A stretch of DNA of 27,251 nucleotides from Bradyrhizobium sp. CCH5-F6 (GCF_001556045.1 NZ_LSIC01000216.1:1-27251); one strand, 5' to 3'. Shown: positions 9,332 to 17,769, counted from the stretch's first letter. Notes: generated by a model from the letters alone, not told the origin. A program made the numbers and translations.

Positions 9332-9358
9332 CGGCGGCGAGGGACATTCTCGCCGCCG
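9332..9358 (+). terminator. Stem-loop after the TRAP binding-protein gene
   Basis: CGGCGGCGAG and CTCGCCGCCG form a perfect 10-bp stem with a 7-nt loop, followed by TTGTTCT. The T-tract is weak, so it may act as a partial terminator or mRNA 3'-end stabiliser that lets the binding protein be made in excess over the membrane subunits. Confidence 0.55.
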
Positions 9359-9397
9359 TTGTTCTGCAAGTAAGCCGTTAGGAGCGCACGACGCTTG

Positions 9398-9545
9398 CCC
9401 TCCCTCTCCCCGCTTGCGGGGAGAGGGTTGGGGTGAGGGGGAGTCTCCGCAAGGACAGTGACAGCTGGACTCGCGGAGAGTCCCCCTCACCCGGAATCCG
9501 CGCTTTCAGCGCGCATTCCGGCCTCTCCCCGCACGCGGGGAGAGG
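9398..9545. repeat. Dispersed repeat, CCCTCTCCCC family (intact copy)
   Basis: It begins with hairpin CTCTCCCC-GCTTGC-GGGGAGAG and ends with CTCTCCCC-GCACGC-GGGGAGAG. Between them, GGTGAGGGGGA...TCCCCCTCACC is a further inverted pair, so the whole element can fold into one long structure. It sits between the TRAP binding-protein gene and the permease genes. Confidence 0.88.
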
Positions 9546-9598
9546 CGAAGGACACCGCCGGAATCGAGAGCGAGAATGACATCACACAGGACACACCC

Positions 9599-10108
9599 AT
9601 GAAGCGCGCCTGGATGGATCGCGTGATCGACTCGATCGAATGGATCGCGGCCGGCTTCGTCGGCATCGTCGCGCTCGACATCTTCCTGTCGGTGCTGCTG
9701 CGCAACACGCTGAACTATTCGATTCCCGACAGTTTCGACATCGGCCGCATGCTGCTCGGCATCCTCATCTTCTGGGGCATCGCCGCGACCTCCTATCGCG
9801 GCACCCACATCACCGTGGACCTGATCTGGGCCAATGTCGGGCCGCGCTACCAGCGCATGATCGACGTGTTCGCGACGCTGGTGCTGCTGTTCGTCGTGAC
9901 GGTGCAGACCTGGACGCTGTTCGACAAGGTGCGGCTGACCTACAACGACAACGTCCAGACCTTCGACCTGCACATGCCGACCTGGCCTTTCTTTCTCGTC
10001 GCCTGGATCGGCGACGTCTGCGCCGTGCTGCTGATCGCGATCCGTACGTACCGGCTCATCTTCCACCCCGAAGACATGCAAGAACCGAAGATCAAGGTGA
10101 CGGAGTGA
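9599..10108 (+). CDS. TRAP transporter small permease subunit, DctQ family (TarQ-like)
   Basis: A 169-residue membrane protein with four predicted transmembrane helices, the standard DctQ topology. Visible markers are 'DRVIDSIEWIAAGFVGIVALD', 'SFDIGRMLLGILIFWGIAATSYRGTHI' (a DctQ hallmark with Gly-Thr-His) and a last helix ending near 'IRTYRLIF'. The ATG at 9599 starts where family homology begins; frames further upstream run into the repeat. The DctM gene starts 2 bp after its stop, so the two membrane subunits are coupled. They are separated from the binding-protein gene by a stem-loop and a dispersed repeat. Confidence 0.92.
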   Translation: MKRAWMDRVIDSIEWIAAGFVGIVALDIFLSVLLRNTLNYSIPDSFDIGRMLLGILIFWGIAATSYRGTHITVDLIWANVGPRYQRMIDVFATLVLLFVVTVQTWTLFDKVRLTYNDNVQTFDLHMPTWPFFLVAWIGDVCAVLLIAIRTYRLIFHPEDMQEPKIKVTE

Positions 10109-10110
10109 CC

Positions 10111-11430
10111 ATGAGTACCGACGCCGTCGCCGTCATCGGCTTCGTATCGCTGTTCGTCCTGATGCTGCTTCGCGTGCCCGTCGGCATGGCGATGGGCCTC
10201 GTCGGCGTGACCGGCTTCAGCTACCTCGTCGGTTCGACGCCGGCGCTGAAGATGGTGGGCCAGGTCACCATGCGCACGGTGACCGACTACACGTTCGGCG
10301 TCATCCCGATGTTCCTGCTGATGGGCTCCTTCGTCAGCAATTCCGGCATGAGCCGCGAGCTGTTCCGCGCCGCCAACGGCTTCGTCGGCCATTTGCGCGG
10401 CGGGCTCGGCATCGCCACCGTCGGCGCCTGCGGCGGCTTTGCCGCGATCTGCGGCTCATCGGTCGCGACCGCCGCGACCTTCTCCGCCGTCGCCTATCCC
10501 GAGATGCGCCGGTTCGGCTATCCGCAGTCCTTCGCCACCGGCGTGATCGCGGCCGGCGGCACGCTGGGCGCAATGCTGCCGCCTTCCACCGTGCTCGCGG
10601 TCTATGGCATCATCACCGAGCAGGACATCGGAAAACTCTTCATCGCCGGCATCATTCCCGGCCTTCTGGCGATGACCATGTACATGATCACGATCTTCCT
10701 GATCGGCCATTTCCGCCCCGATTTCCTGCCCAAGGGCAAGGCGACATCGTGGCGCGAACGCTTTGCCGGACTGAAGGACATCTGGGCGCCGGTGCTGCTG
10801 TTCATCTTCGTGATCGGCGGCCTCTACGGCCTGCCCTTCCTGCCGCGCTTCACCCCGACGGAAGCCGGCGGCGTCGGTGCCACCGGCGCCTTCATCATCG
10901 GCGTGCTGACGGGCCGGCTCGATCGCGAGAAGGTGCTGGCCTCGCTGCTGCAGGCAACGCGCACCGCGGCCGCGGTGTTCACCGTGCTGATCGGCGCCCT
11001 GATCTTCGGCTACTTCCTGACGATGACGCAGACGCCGCAGAAGGTCACGGAATTCCTCACCGGCCTCGGCCTCGGCCCCTACGGCGTGCTCGCGCTGATC
11101 ATGGTGATGTATCTTGTGCTCGGCTGCCTGATGGACGCCATGGCCATGATCATCCTGACCGTGCCGATCATCTTTCCCGTGATCATGCATCTCGGCTTCG
11201 ACCCGATCTGGTTCGGCGTCATCATCGTGATGACCGTCGAGCTCGGCCTGATCCATCCGCCGGTGGGCATGAACGTCTTCGTCATAAAAAGCGTGGTGAA
11301 GGACGTCTCCTTCACCACCATCTTCAAGGGCGTGATCCCGTTCGTGGCGACCGACCTCGTGCGCCTCGTGATCCTGATCGCCTTCCCGCTGCTGGCGACC
11401 TGGCTGCCGACGCGGATGATGGCGAACTAG
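10111..11430 (+). CDS. TRAP transporter large permease subunit, DctM family (TarM-like)
   Basis: A 439-residue inner-membrane protein with about 12 hydrophobic segments, the usual DctM length. Typical motifs include 'FLLMGSFVSNSGMSRELFRAA', 'GSSVATAATFSAVAYPEM' (about residues 113-130), 'GTLGAMLPPSTVLAVYG' and 'ELGLIHPPVGMNVFVIKSV'. The ATG at 10111 lies 2 bp after the DctQ stop with GGAG just upstream. It would form the Na+-driven translocation pathway for the ligand captured by the 8298 binding protein. A dispersed repeat follows its stop. Confidence 0.95.
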   Translation: MSTDAVAVIGFVSLFVLMLLRVPVGMAMGLVGVTGFSYLVGSTPALKMVGQVTMRTVTDYTFGVIPMFLLMGSFVSNSGMSRELFRAANGFVGHLRGGLGIATVGACGGFAAICGSSVATAATFSAVAYPEMRRFGYPQSFATGVIAAGGTLGAMLPPSTVLAVYGIITEQDIGKLFIAGIIPGLLAMTMYMITIFLIGHFRPDFLPKGKATSWRERFAGLKDIWAPVLLFIFVIGGLYGLPFLPRFTPTEAGGVGATGAFIIGVLTGRLDREKVLASLLQATRTAAAVFTVLIGALIFGYFLTMTQTPQKVTEFLTGLGLGPYGVLALIMVMYLVLGCLMDAMAMIILTVPIIFPVIMHLGFDPIWFGVIIVMTVELGLIHPPVGMNVFVIKSVVKDVSFTTIFKGVIPFVATDLVRLVILIAFPLLATWLPTRMMAN

Positions 11431-11463
11431 GAAATGCAAAGCGCCACGCGACGTGCTGTTGTT

Positions 11464-11613
11464 CCCTCTCCCCTTGTGGGAGAGGGTGGCTCGCCGCGCA
11501 GCGGCGTGACGGGTGAGGGGTCTCTCTCCGCGAGTGAATCTTTCGCGTCAGAATTCGCGGACGCAACCCCTCATCCGGCGCTTCGCGCCACCTTCTCCCA
11601 CAAGGGGAGAAGG
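11464..11613. repeat. Dispersed repeat, CCCTCTCCCC family (diverged copy)
   Basis: The ends are CCCTCTCCCCTTGTGGGAGAGGG and its counterpart CCTTCTCCCACAAGGGGAGAAGG, with GGTGAGGGG/CCCCTCATCC internal pairing. It occupies most of the gap between the TRAP large permease and the DUF3237 gene. Confidence 0.85.
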
Positions 11614-11652
11614 AAAGGCAGCACCGCTGCCGCGATAAATTGGAGGTGACAC

Positions 11653-12111
11653 ATGCCCCCTACCCTCGAAACCAAATACGTCTTCACCATCACCGCCCGC
11701 ATCGGCGACGTCGTCACCGCCGGCGAGACGGGGATCGGCGTTCGGCGCATCATTCCGATCATCGGCGGCGAGGTGACGGGCGCGATCACGGGCAAGGTGC
11801 TGCCCTTCGGCGCCGATTTCCAGACCATCCGCCCCAACGAGCTGATCGATCTCGAAGCGAAATACGCCTTCGAGACCGACGACGGCGCGATCGTCTATGT
11901 CGAGAACAAGGGCATGCGCTTCGGTCCGGTCGAGCTGTTGCAGAAGCTCAAGCGCGGCGAGCCGGTCGATCCCAAGCTGATCTATTTCCGCACCGTGCCG
12001 AAATTCGAGACCGGCCACGAGAAGTATCGCTGGCTGATGGAGCACATCTTCGTCGGCTCAGCCGCGCGGCACGCGGATCGCGTGGTCATCGACGTGCACC
12101 AGGTCATGTGA
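11653..12111 (+). CDS. DUF3237-family protein
   Basis: A 152-residue cytoplasmic protein (no signal peptide or membrane segment) matching the DUF3237 pattern. It opens with 'LETKYVFTITARIGDVVTAG', continues with 'GIGVRRIIPIIGGEVTGAITGKVLPFGADFQ', and later shows 'YFRTVPKFETG' and 'YRWLMEHIFVG', the family's C-terminal signature. Its ATG has a strong GGAGGTG site. The family fold is a small beta-barrel and no enzymatic role is established. It lies downstream of the TRAP genes in the same direction and is followed by a palindromic repeat. Repeated association with aromatic or acyl-CoA genes would suggest an accessory or enzymatic role, which cannot be judged from this window. Confidence 0.85.
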   Translation: MPPTLETKYVFTITARIGDVVTAGETGIGVRRIIPIIGGEVTGAITGKVLPFGADFQTIRPNELIDLEAKYAFETDDGAIVYVENKGMRFGPVELLQKLKRGEPVDPKLIYFRTVPKFETGHEKYRWLMEHIFVGSAARHADRVVIDVHQVM

Positions 12112-12124
12112 GGGGCTGCCACCG

Positions 12125-12204
12125 CGTCATTGCGAGCGCAGCGAAGCAATCCAGAGTCCCTCCGCGGAAAGATTCTGGATTGCTTCGCTGCGCTCGCAAT
12201 GACG
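12125..12204. repeat. Long palindromic repeat, CGTCATTGCGAGCG family (copy 3)
   Basis: Arms of about 27 bp open with CGTCATTGCGAGCGCAGCGA and pair with the right end. It is nearly identical to the copy at 4366-4445 except in the centre. It separates the DUF3237 gene from the hydratase operon. Confidence 0.9.
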
Positions 12205-12307
12205 GAGGATGTGGCAACAGCAGCATGTCAAATACTCCCCGAAGCCTCTGACCGCCGGGTCAGGCCCCAGCAATCCAATCCCTGCCCCGGGGGTGATATC
12301 GTCCACC

Positions 12308-12340
12308 TTGACTCCCCCAGAATTCGTTATACAACATAAC
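12308..12340 (+). promoter_or_regulatory. Probable promoter/operator of the hydroxycinnamate operon
   Basis: TTGACT (12308-12313) is a good -35 candidate, and GTTAT-ACAAC-ATAAC (12326-12340) is an inverted repeat placed where the -10 should lie. No -10 hexamer with ideal spacing stands out. A repressor bound to the inverted repeat would block the promoter, fitting MarR/CouR control. Confidence 0.45.
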
Positions 12341-12359
12341 TATTCTGACAAGGACGCAA

Positions 12360-13169
12360 ATGACACAGGGAAACGCCGAGACCGCTGCCGCGGGCCCGTC
12401 CGGGCTGCTCCGGATCGAGAGGGCGGACCGGGTTCTGACCGTTGGTCTGAACCGGCCTGCCAAGCGCAATGCGCTCAATGACGGCATCATCCTGGAAATC
12501 GGCGAGTGTTTTGCGAACCTGCCCGAGGACATCGGCGCGGTCGTGATCCACGGCATCGGCGACCATTTCTCCTCAGGTCTCGACCTGTCCGAGCTGACCG
12601 AGCACGACGCGACCGGCGGCCTGCTCCATTCCCAGATGTGGCACCGGGTGTTCGACCGCATCCAGTACAGCCGCGTGCCCGTGATCGCCGCGCTCAGGGG
12701 CGCCGTGATCGGCGGCGGCCTCGAGCTCGCCTGTGCCGCGCATATCCGCGTCGCCGAGCCCTCGACCTATTTCGCCCTGCCCGAGGGGCAGCGCGGCATC
12801 TTCGTCGGCGGCGGCGGCTCGGTGCGGCTGCCGCGGCTGATCGGCGTCGCCAGGATGATGGACATGATGCTGACCGGGCGCGTCTATAGCGCGACCGAGG
12901 GCGCGTCCTACGGCTTCGCACAATATCTGACGGAGGCCGGCAACGGGCTCGGCAAGGCGCTGGAGCTTGCGACCAAGGTCGCCTCCAACGCGCCGCTGAC
13001 GAACTTTGCCGTGCTCCAGGCGCTGCCGATGATCGCGGAGGCCAATCCGCAGACGGGCCTGTTGATGGAATCGCTCATGGCGACCGTCGCGCAGAGCGAC
13101 AAGGAAGCCAAGCGCCGGATCCGCGAATTCCTCGAGCACAAGACCGCGAAGGTGAAGCCAAAGCCATGA
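12360..13169 (+). CDS. Enoyl-CoA hydratase (crotonase family), probably hydroxycinnamoyl-CoA hydratase
   Basis: A 269-residue crotonase. The oxyanion-hole region 'GDHFSSGLDLSEL' is present. Both glutamates used by classical enoyl-CoA hydratases are conserved: Glu122 in 'GGGLELA' and Glu142 in 'FALPEGQRG', spaced 20 apart as in the rat enzyme (Glu144/164). In the hydratase-lyase HCHL/Ech the first position is Ser, so plain hydration of p-coumaroyl/feruloyl-CoA to the 3-hydroxyacyl-CoA fits better than retro-aldol cleavage to the aldehyde, although R. palustris CouA has been described as hydratase/aldolase. Its stop overlaps the ligase start by 4 bp. It is first in the operon, 20 bp behind a palindromic candidate operator. 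Confidence 0.9.
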   Translation: MTQGNAETAAAGPSGLLRIERADRVLTVGLNRPAKRNALNDGIILEIGECFANLPEDIGAVVIHGIGDHFSSGLDLSELTEHDATGGLLHSQMWHRVFDRIQYSRVPVIAALRGAVIGGGLELACAAHIRVAEPSTYFALPEGQRGIFVGGGGSVRLPRLIGVARMMDMMLTGRVYSATEGASYGFAQYLTEAGNGLGKALELATKVASNAPLTNFAVLQALPMIAEANPQTGLLMESLMATVAQSDKEAKRRIREFLEHKTAKVKPKP

Positions 13170-15049
13170 ACGCGCAGCCGTCCTCTTCCAGCACGGAGCG
13201 CGGCGCGAGCACTTTCCCGCTGCGGCCCATCTCGTTCGGCGATCCCGTCGTCAACATCGAGCGGCGCGACGACGGCACGATTTACCTGCGGCCCAAGCAG
13301 CCGCTCGGCGACTATCCCCTCCGCATCACCGATCGCCTGCATCATTGGGCGAATACGACGCCGGACCGCGTTTTCATGGCCGAGCGCGAAGGCGGCCGCG
13401 GCTGGCGCAAGATCACCTATGCCGAGCTGCTCATCGCGAGCCGGCACATCGCCTCGAGCCTGATTGCGCGCGGATTGTCCGCAGAGCGACCTGTCGTCAT
13501 CCTCTCCGGCAATTCGATCGACCACGCCCTGCTCGCATTTGGCGCGTTCTATGCCGGCGTTCCGTTCTGCCCGGTGTCGCCGGCCTATTCGCTGGTGTCG
13601 AAGGATTACGGCAAGCTGTCCTATCTGATGAAGCTGCTGACGCCCGGCCTCGTCTTCGCCGAGGAAGCCGACAAATTCGCCGACGCGCTCGCCGCCAACG
13701 TCTCGCTCGGCACCGAGATCGCGGCGTCCTACGGCCGCGTGCCGGGCCGCGACGTCACCCTGCTCGCCGACCTCATGGCGACGCCGATCCGCGGCGATCT
13801 CGACGACGTCCACGGCCGGATCGGGCCTGATACGATCGCGAAATTCCTGCTGACCTCGGGCTCGACCGGCAACCCCAAGGCCGTCATCAACACCCAGCGC
13901 ATGATCTGCGCCAACCAGGTGATGCTGCGCGAGACACTCGCCTTCCTCAAGGACGAGCCGCCCGTCATCATCGACTGGCTGCCCTGGAACCACACCTTTG
14001 GCGGCAACCACAATATCGGGCTGACGCTCTACAACGGCGGCTCGATGTATCTGGACGCCGGCAAGCCAGTGCCCGGCGGCATCGAGGAGACCGTGCGCAA
14101 TCTCCAGGAGATTTCGCCAACCGTCTATTTCAACGTGCCCAAGGGCTACGAATCGCTGCTGCCTTACCTGCGCGACGACCAGGGCCTGCGCGCAAGGTTC
14201 TTCGACCGGCTGCATGCGATGTTCTTCTCGGGCGCGGCGCTCTCGCCGTTCGTCTGGAACAGCCTCGACGAGCTCGCGGTGAAGGAAAAAGGCTACCGCG
14301 TGCCCATGCTGACCGGCCTCGGCGCCACCGAGACTGCGCCGTTCTTCATGTCGGTCAATCCGCGCACCAGCCGCTCCGGCCATGTCGGCCTGCCCGTCTC
14401 GGGCAACGACGCCAAGCTGGTGCCGAACAACGGCAAGCTGGAGGTCCGCTGCAAGGGGCCGAACGTGATGCCCGGCTACTGGCGCCAGCCCGACATCACG
14501 GCAAAATCGTTCGACGAGGAAGGCTTCTACAAGCTCGGCGATGCGCTCAAGCCGGCCGATCCCGACGATCTCAACGCCGGCTTCGATTTCGACGGGCGGA
14601 TCGGCGAAGACTTCAAGCTCGCCAGCGGCACCTGGGTCAGCGTCGGCCCCCTGCGGGCGCGCTTCGTGGCGGCCTGTGCGCCGCTGGTGCGCGACGTCGT
14701 CATCGCCGGCATCAACCGCGACGAGATTTCGGCGCTCGTGGTGCTCGATCTCGACGGCTGCCGGCTGATCAACCCGACGCTGCCGACCGACGATCTCGTC
14801 GTCGCGACACGCGACCGCCTGGTGCGCGAGGCGTTTCGCGAGCGCCTGACCGGTTTTCTCGCCTCGGCCACGGGCTCCTCGACACGGATCACGCGCGCGA
14901 TCCTGATGGACACGCCGCTGTCGATCGACAAGGGCGAGGTCACCGACAAGGGCTCGATCAATCAGCGCGCGGTGCTGGAGCATCGCGGCGAGCTGATCGA
15001 GGAGCTCTACGCTGCCAATCCATCGAACCGTGTGATATCGGTCGGGTAA
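13166..15049 (+). CDS. Feruloyl-CoA/p-coumaroyl-CoA synthetase (AMP-forming ligase)
   Basis: A 627-residue member of the ANL adenylating superfamily that activates ferulate/p-coumarate with ATP and CoA. The P-loop-like motif '[11 protein letters not shown]' is at residues 230-240, '[14 protein letters not shown]' follows at about 272, 'GLGATETAP' at about 385, and the hinge segment '[20 protein letters not shown]' near 475. The Asp-Phe-Lys version of the hinge and the ~620-residue length are typical of feruloyl-CoA synthases rather than 4-coumarate ligases of plant type. The C-terminal lysine region reads '[16 protein letters not shown]'. It is translationally coupled to the hydratase upstream and followed 23 bp later by the SDR gene, so it defines the substrate class of the operon. 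Confidence 0.93.
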   Translation: MNAQPSSSSTERGASTFPLRPISFGDPVVNIERRDDGTIYLRPKQPLGDYPLRITDRLHHWANTTPDRVFMAEREGGRGWRKITYAELLIASRHIASSLIARGLSAERPVVILSGNSIDHALLAFGAFYAGVPFCPVSPAYSLVSKDYGKLSYLMKLLTPGLVFAEEADKFADALAANVSLGTEIAASYGRVPGRDVTLLADLMATPIRGDLDDVHGRIGPDTIAKFLLTSGSTGNPKAVINTQRMICANQVMLRETLAFLKDEPPVIIDWLPWNHTFGGNHNIGLTLYNGGSMYLDAGKPVPGGIEETVRNLQEISPTVYFNVPKGYESLLPYLRDDQGLRARFFDRLHAMFFSGAALSPFVWNSLDELAVKEKGYRVPMLTGLGATETAPFFMSVNPRTSRSGHVGLPVSGNDAKLVPNNGKLEVRCKGPNVMPGYWRQPDITAKSFDEEGFYKLGDALKPADPDDLNAGFDFDGRIGEDFKLASGTWVSVGPLRARFVAACAPLVRDVVIAGINRDEISALVVLDLDGCRLINPTLPTDDLVVATRDRLVREAFRERLTGFLASATGSSTRITRAILMDTPLSIDKGEVTDKGSINQRAVLEHRGELIEELYAANPSNRVISVG

Positions 15050-15072
15050 AATCATCGCCAAAGGAGAACGCC

Positions 15073-15834
15073 ATGTTGTTGAAGGATCAGGCAGCCATCG
15101 TCACCGGCGGCGCATCGGGACTGGGCGCTGCGACCGCGCGCAAGCTGGCGGCGCAGGGCGCAAAGGTCGCTGTGTGCGACCTCAACACCAAGCTCGCGGA
15201 AACCGTCGCCGCCGAGATCAAGGGCGTCGCGGTGACCTGCGACGTGTCCGATGCGGCTTCCGCTGAAGCCGCGATCGCGCAAGCGGCGAAGGCCCACGGC
15301 CCGGCCCGCGTGCTGGTCAATTGCGCCGGCATCGGCGTTGCCAAGCGCGTGGTCGGCCGCGACGGCCCGATGGCGCTCGCCGATTTCGACAAGGTGATCA
15401 AGGTCAACCTGATCGGCACCTTCAACATGCTGCGCCTCGCCGCGACGGAGATGTCCAAGCTCGAGCCGCAGGCGACCGGCGAGCGCGGCGTCATCATCAA
15501 CACCGCCTCCGTCGCCGCCTATGACGGCCAGATCGGGCAATCCGCCTATTCGGCATCCAAGGGCGGCATCGTCGGCATGACCTTGCCGATCGCGCGCGAG
15601 CTCGCGCAGTTCGGCGTCCGCGTGCTGACGATTGCGCCCGGCCTGTTCCTCACGCCGCTGCTCGCCAACCTGCCGCAGGAGGCCCAGGACTCGCTCGCCG
15701 CCGCGATCCCCTTCCCGCGCCGGCTCGGCAATGCCGACGAGTTCGCCGCACTCGCGCTGCACATGGTCGAGAATGCCTACCTGAACGGCGAAGTGGTGCG
15801 CCTCGACGGCTCGCTGCGCATGGCGCCGAAATAA
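15073..15834 (+). CDS. Short-chain dehydrogenase, 3-hydroxyacyl-CoA dehydrogenase type
   Basis: A 253-residue classical SDR, resembling type II 3-hydroxyacyl-CoA dehydrogenase (HSD10-like). NAD-binding is shown by '[10 protein letters not shown]' at residues 11-20 and an acidic residue in 'AVCDLN' that favours NAD+ over NADP+. The NAG-type motif appears as 'NCAG'. The catalytic Ser lies in '[15 protein letters not shown]' and the Tyr/Lys pair in 'YSASK'. AAGGAG precedes the ATG. In this operon it would oxidise the 3-hydroxy-3-aryl-propanoyl-CoA made by the hydratase to the 3-oxoacyl-CoA. The substrate is inferred from the neighbours; the fold assignment is firm. Confidence 0.93.
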   Translation: MLLKDQAAIVTGGASGLGAATARKLAAQGAKVAVCDLNTKLAETVAAEIKGVAVTCDVSDAASAEAAIAQAAKAHGPARVLVNCAGIGVAKRVVGRDGPMALADFDKVIKVNLIGTFNMLRLAATEMSKLEPQATGERGVIINTASVAAYDGQIGQSAYSASKGGIVGMTLPIARELAQFGVRVLTIAPGLFLTPLLANLPQEAQDSLAAAIPFPRRLGNADEFAALALHMVENAYLNGEVVRLDGSLRMAPK

Positions 15835-15844
15835 GGCGCCCCGC

Positions 15845-16264
15845 ATGTTCGTGAACCGGCGCGAGGTCCAGATCCAGTGGGGCGATTGCGACCCCGCCAA
15901 CATCGTCTATTACCCGCGCTATTTCGCGATGTTCGACGATTCGACCTCGACCCTGTTCGAGGTCGCCGGCTTCTCCAAGCAGGACCTGGTCCGCAAATAC
16001 GGCCTGGTGGGCATTCCCATGGTCGACACGCGGGCCAAGTTTTACATCCCCTCGACCTATGGCGACTGGATCACCATCGAAACCAAGATCGAGAGCATCA
16101 AGCGCTCGAGCTTCGAGGTGAAGCACAACGTCTACAAGGGCGAGGCGCTGGCGATCGAGGGGTTCGAGACCCGCGTCCTCGTCGGCCGCGACCCCGTTAA
16201 CCCCGACAAGCTGAAATCGGCACCGTTCCCGGCGGAAATGGTAGCCAAATTCACGGGGAGCTAG
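15845..16264 (+). CDS. 4-hydroxybenzoyl-CoA thioesterase family protein
   Basis: A 139-residue hotdog thioesterase of the 4HBT/YbgC class. The motif 'WGDCDPANIVYYPRYFAMFDD' is spread over residues 12-32, and Asp16 aligns with the catalytic Asp17 of Pseudomonas 4-hydroxybenzoyl-CoA thioesterase ('GDCDPAGIVWYPNY'). It starts 10 bp after the SDR stop without a strong ribosome-binding site, suggesting coupled translation. It would release 4-hydroxybenzoate from 4-hydroxybenzoyl-CoA for PobA. Other aryl- or acyl-CoAs cannot be excluded. Confidence 0.92.
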   Translation: MFVNRREVQIQWGDCDPANIVYYPRYFAMFDDSTSTLFEVAGFSKQDLVRKYGLVGIPMVDTRAKFYIPSTYGDWITIETKIESIKRSSFEVKHNVYKGEALAIEGFETRVLVGRDPVNPDKLKSAPFPAEMVAKFTGS

Positions 16265-16297
16265 AGCCCGGAGCTAAATCGCCGCATCACCAAAAGA

Positions 16298-16315
16298 GGG
16301 GGCTGAATTACCCCC
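16298..16315 (+). other. GGGGG/CCCCC hairpin ahead of the binding-protein gene
   Basis: GGGGG-CTGAATTA-CCCCC can form a short stem with an 8-nt loop, followed by a moderately T-rich stretch. It may be a weak attenuator or an mRNA-stability element that sets the ratio of binding protein to the upstream enzymes. Confidence 0.3.
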
Positions 16316-16355
16316 CGATTTCTGCTTTCAAAGAAACACGTCAAGGGAGGAACAG

Positions 16356-17507
16356 ATGAAACGCTTTTATTTGACCGCTGCCATCACTGCGGCCGCGCTG
16401 GCGCTGCCCGCATTGCCTGCGCTCGCCCAGACCAGCGAAATCACCATCGGCATCACCACCACCACGACCGGCCCGGGCGCAGCCCTCGGCATTCCCGAGC
16501 GCAACGCGCTGGAATTCGTGCCGAAGGAGATCGGCGGCGTGCCGCTGAAGGTGATCGTGCTCGACGACGGCGGCGATCCAACCACCGCGACAACCAACGC
16601 CCGCCGCTTCGTGACCGAATCCAAGGCCGACATCATCATGGGTTCGGCGCTGACGCCGCCGACCATAGCGGTCTCCAACGTTGCCAACGAGGCCGGCATC
16701 CCGCATTTCGGCCTGGCGCCCTTCCCGATCACGCCCGAGCGCATGAAGTGGTCGGTCGCGATGCCGCAGCCGATTCCGATCGTGGGCAAGGTGCTGTACG
16801 ATCACATGAAGTCCAAGGGCGTGAAGACGCTCGGCTACATCGGCTATTCCGATTCTTACGGCGACCTCTGGTTCAACGACCTCAAGGCTCAGGCCGTGCC
16901 GATGGGCATGACCATCGTTGACGAGGAGCGTTTTGCCCGTCCGGACACCTCGGTGACCGGACAGGTGCTGAAGCTGGTCGCAGCCAATCCCGACGCGATC
17001 CTGGTCGGCGCCTCCGGCACCGCAGCCGCGCTGCCGCAGACCGAGCTGCGTGAGCGCGGCTACAAGGGCCTGATCTACCAGACCCACGGTGCCGCCAGCA
17101 TGGACTTCATCCGCATCGCCGGCAAAGCCGCGGAGGGCGTGCTGATGGCCTCCGGTCCGGTCATGGACCCCGAGGACCAGCCAGACAGCGCCCTTACCAA
17201 GAAGCCGGGCCTCGCGCTGAACTCGGCCTATGAAGCCAAATATGGGCCCAACAGCCGCAGCCAGTTCGCCGGCCATTCCTATGACGCGTTCGAAATCCTC
17301 AAGCGCGTGATCCCCACGGCGTTGAAAACCGCAAAACCTGGCACGCCGGAATTCCGCGAAGCCATTCGCCAGGCGCTGCTGACGGAGAAGGAGCTGGCGG
17401 CGAGCCAGGGCGTCTACAACTTCACCGAAAAGGACCGCTACGGCCTCGACGAGCGCTCGCGCATCCTGCTCACGGTGAAGGACGGCAAGTACACGCTGGT
17501 GAAGTAG
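16356..17507 (+). CDS. ABC transporter substrate-binding protein, Liv/aromatic type (CouP-like)
   Basis: A 383-residue periplasmic binding protein of the branched-chain amino acid-type family (periplasmic-binding-protein fold type I). The signal peptide 'MKRFYLTAAITAAALALPAL' continues to a cleavage near 'ALAQ' (about residue 25). The mature part opens with 'SEITIGITTTTTGPGAALG', which places ligand-contact Ser/Thr residues. Strong GGGAGG precedes the ATG. It is last in the hydratase-ligase-SDR-thioesterase operon and ends in a strong terminator. No permease is adjacent, so the natural partner is the LivH/LivM-LivG/LivF set at 781-4269. R. palustris CouP, in a comparable locus, binds p-coumarate and similar acids with high affinity. 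Confidence 0.93.
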   Translation: MKRFYLTAAITAAALALPALPALAQTSEITIGITTTTTGPGAALGIPERNALEFVPKEIGGVPLKVIVLDDGGDPTTATTNARRFVTESKADIIMGSALTPPTIAVSNVANEAGIPHFGLAPFPITPERMKWSVAMPQPIPIVGKVLYDHMKSKGVKTLGYIGYSDSYGDLWFNDLKAQAVPMGMTIVDEERFARPDTSVTGQVLKLVAANPDAILVGASGTAAALPQTELRERGYKGLIYQTHGAASMDFIRIAGKAAEGVLMASGPVMDPEDQPDSALTKKPGLALNSAYEAKYGPNSRSQFAGHSYDAFEILKRVIPTALKTAKPGTPEFREAIRQALLTEKELAASQGVYNFTEKDRYGLDERSRILLTVKDGKYTLVK

Positions 17508-17532
17508 CCGCTGCGAAGGGTTTGAGACGACG

Positions 17533-17566
17533 AGAGCCGGCTCACAGAGCCGGCTCTTTTTGTTTT
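17533..17566 (+). terminator. Strong intrinsic terminator
   Basis: AGAGCCGGCTC-ACA-GAGCCGGCTCT is a perfect 11-bp stem with a 3-nt loop, followed by TTTTTGTTTT. It ends the hydroxycinnamate operon 25 bp after the binding-protein stop. Confidence 0.93.
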
Positions 17567-17604
17567 GGCGTTGAGAATAGGCGGTGCGCCGGTGGCGGTG
17601 CGCT

Positions 17605-17741
17605 CCCTCTCCCGCTTGCGGGAGAGGGCTGGGGAGAGGGTGTCGCCGCGTTGGGATTGCCAAGGCTTAGAGAAAAAATCCCCTAGCGGAGAGAACCCTC
17701 ACCCGACGCTTCGCGTCGACCTCTCCCGCAAGCGGGAGAGG
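17605..17741. repeat. Dispersed repeat, CCCTCTCCCG family
   Basis: The end hairpins are CCCTCTCCCGCTTGCGGGAGAGGG and CCTCTCCCGCAAGCGGGAGAGG; an inner CCCTCACCCGACGCTTCGCGTCG segment forms another stem. It lies between the terminator and the stop of the minus-strand GST gene. The gap 17508-17769 holds only these structures. Confidence 0.87.
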
Positions 17742-17769
17742 TGCATCGAGCCCGTGGCTGCACCGAACG

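Noticed and set aside
12360..13169. Assignment as hydroxycinnamoyl-CoA hydratase-lyase (Ech/HCHL)
   Set aside because: The first catalytic position is Glu122, as in hydratases, not Ser as in HCHL. No vanillin or benzaldehyde dehydrogenase is present in the window.
12908..15061. A 717-codon minus-strand frame opposite the feruloyl-CoA synthase
   Set aside because: Same reverse-frame composition and no recognisable domain. The plus strand encodes a full adenylating enzyme with all motifs.
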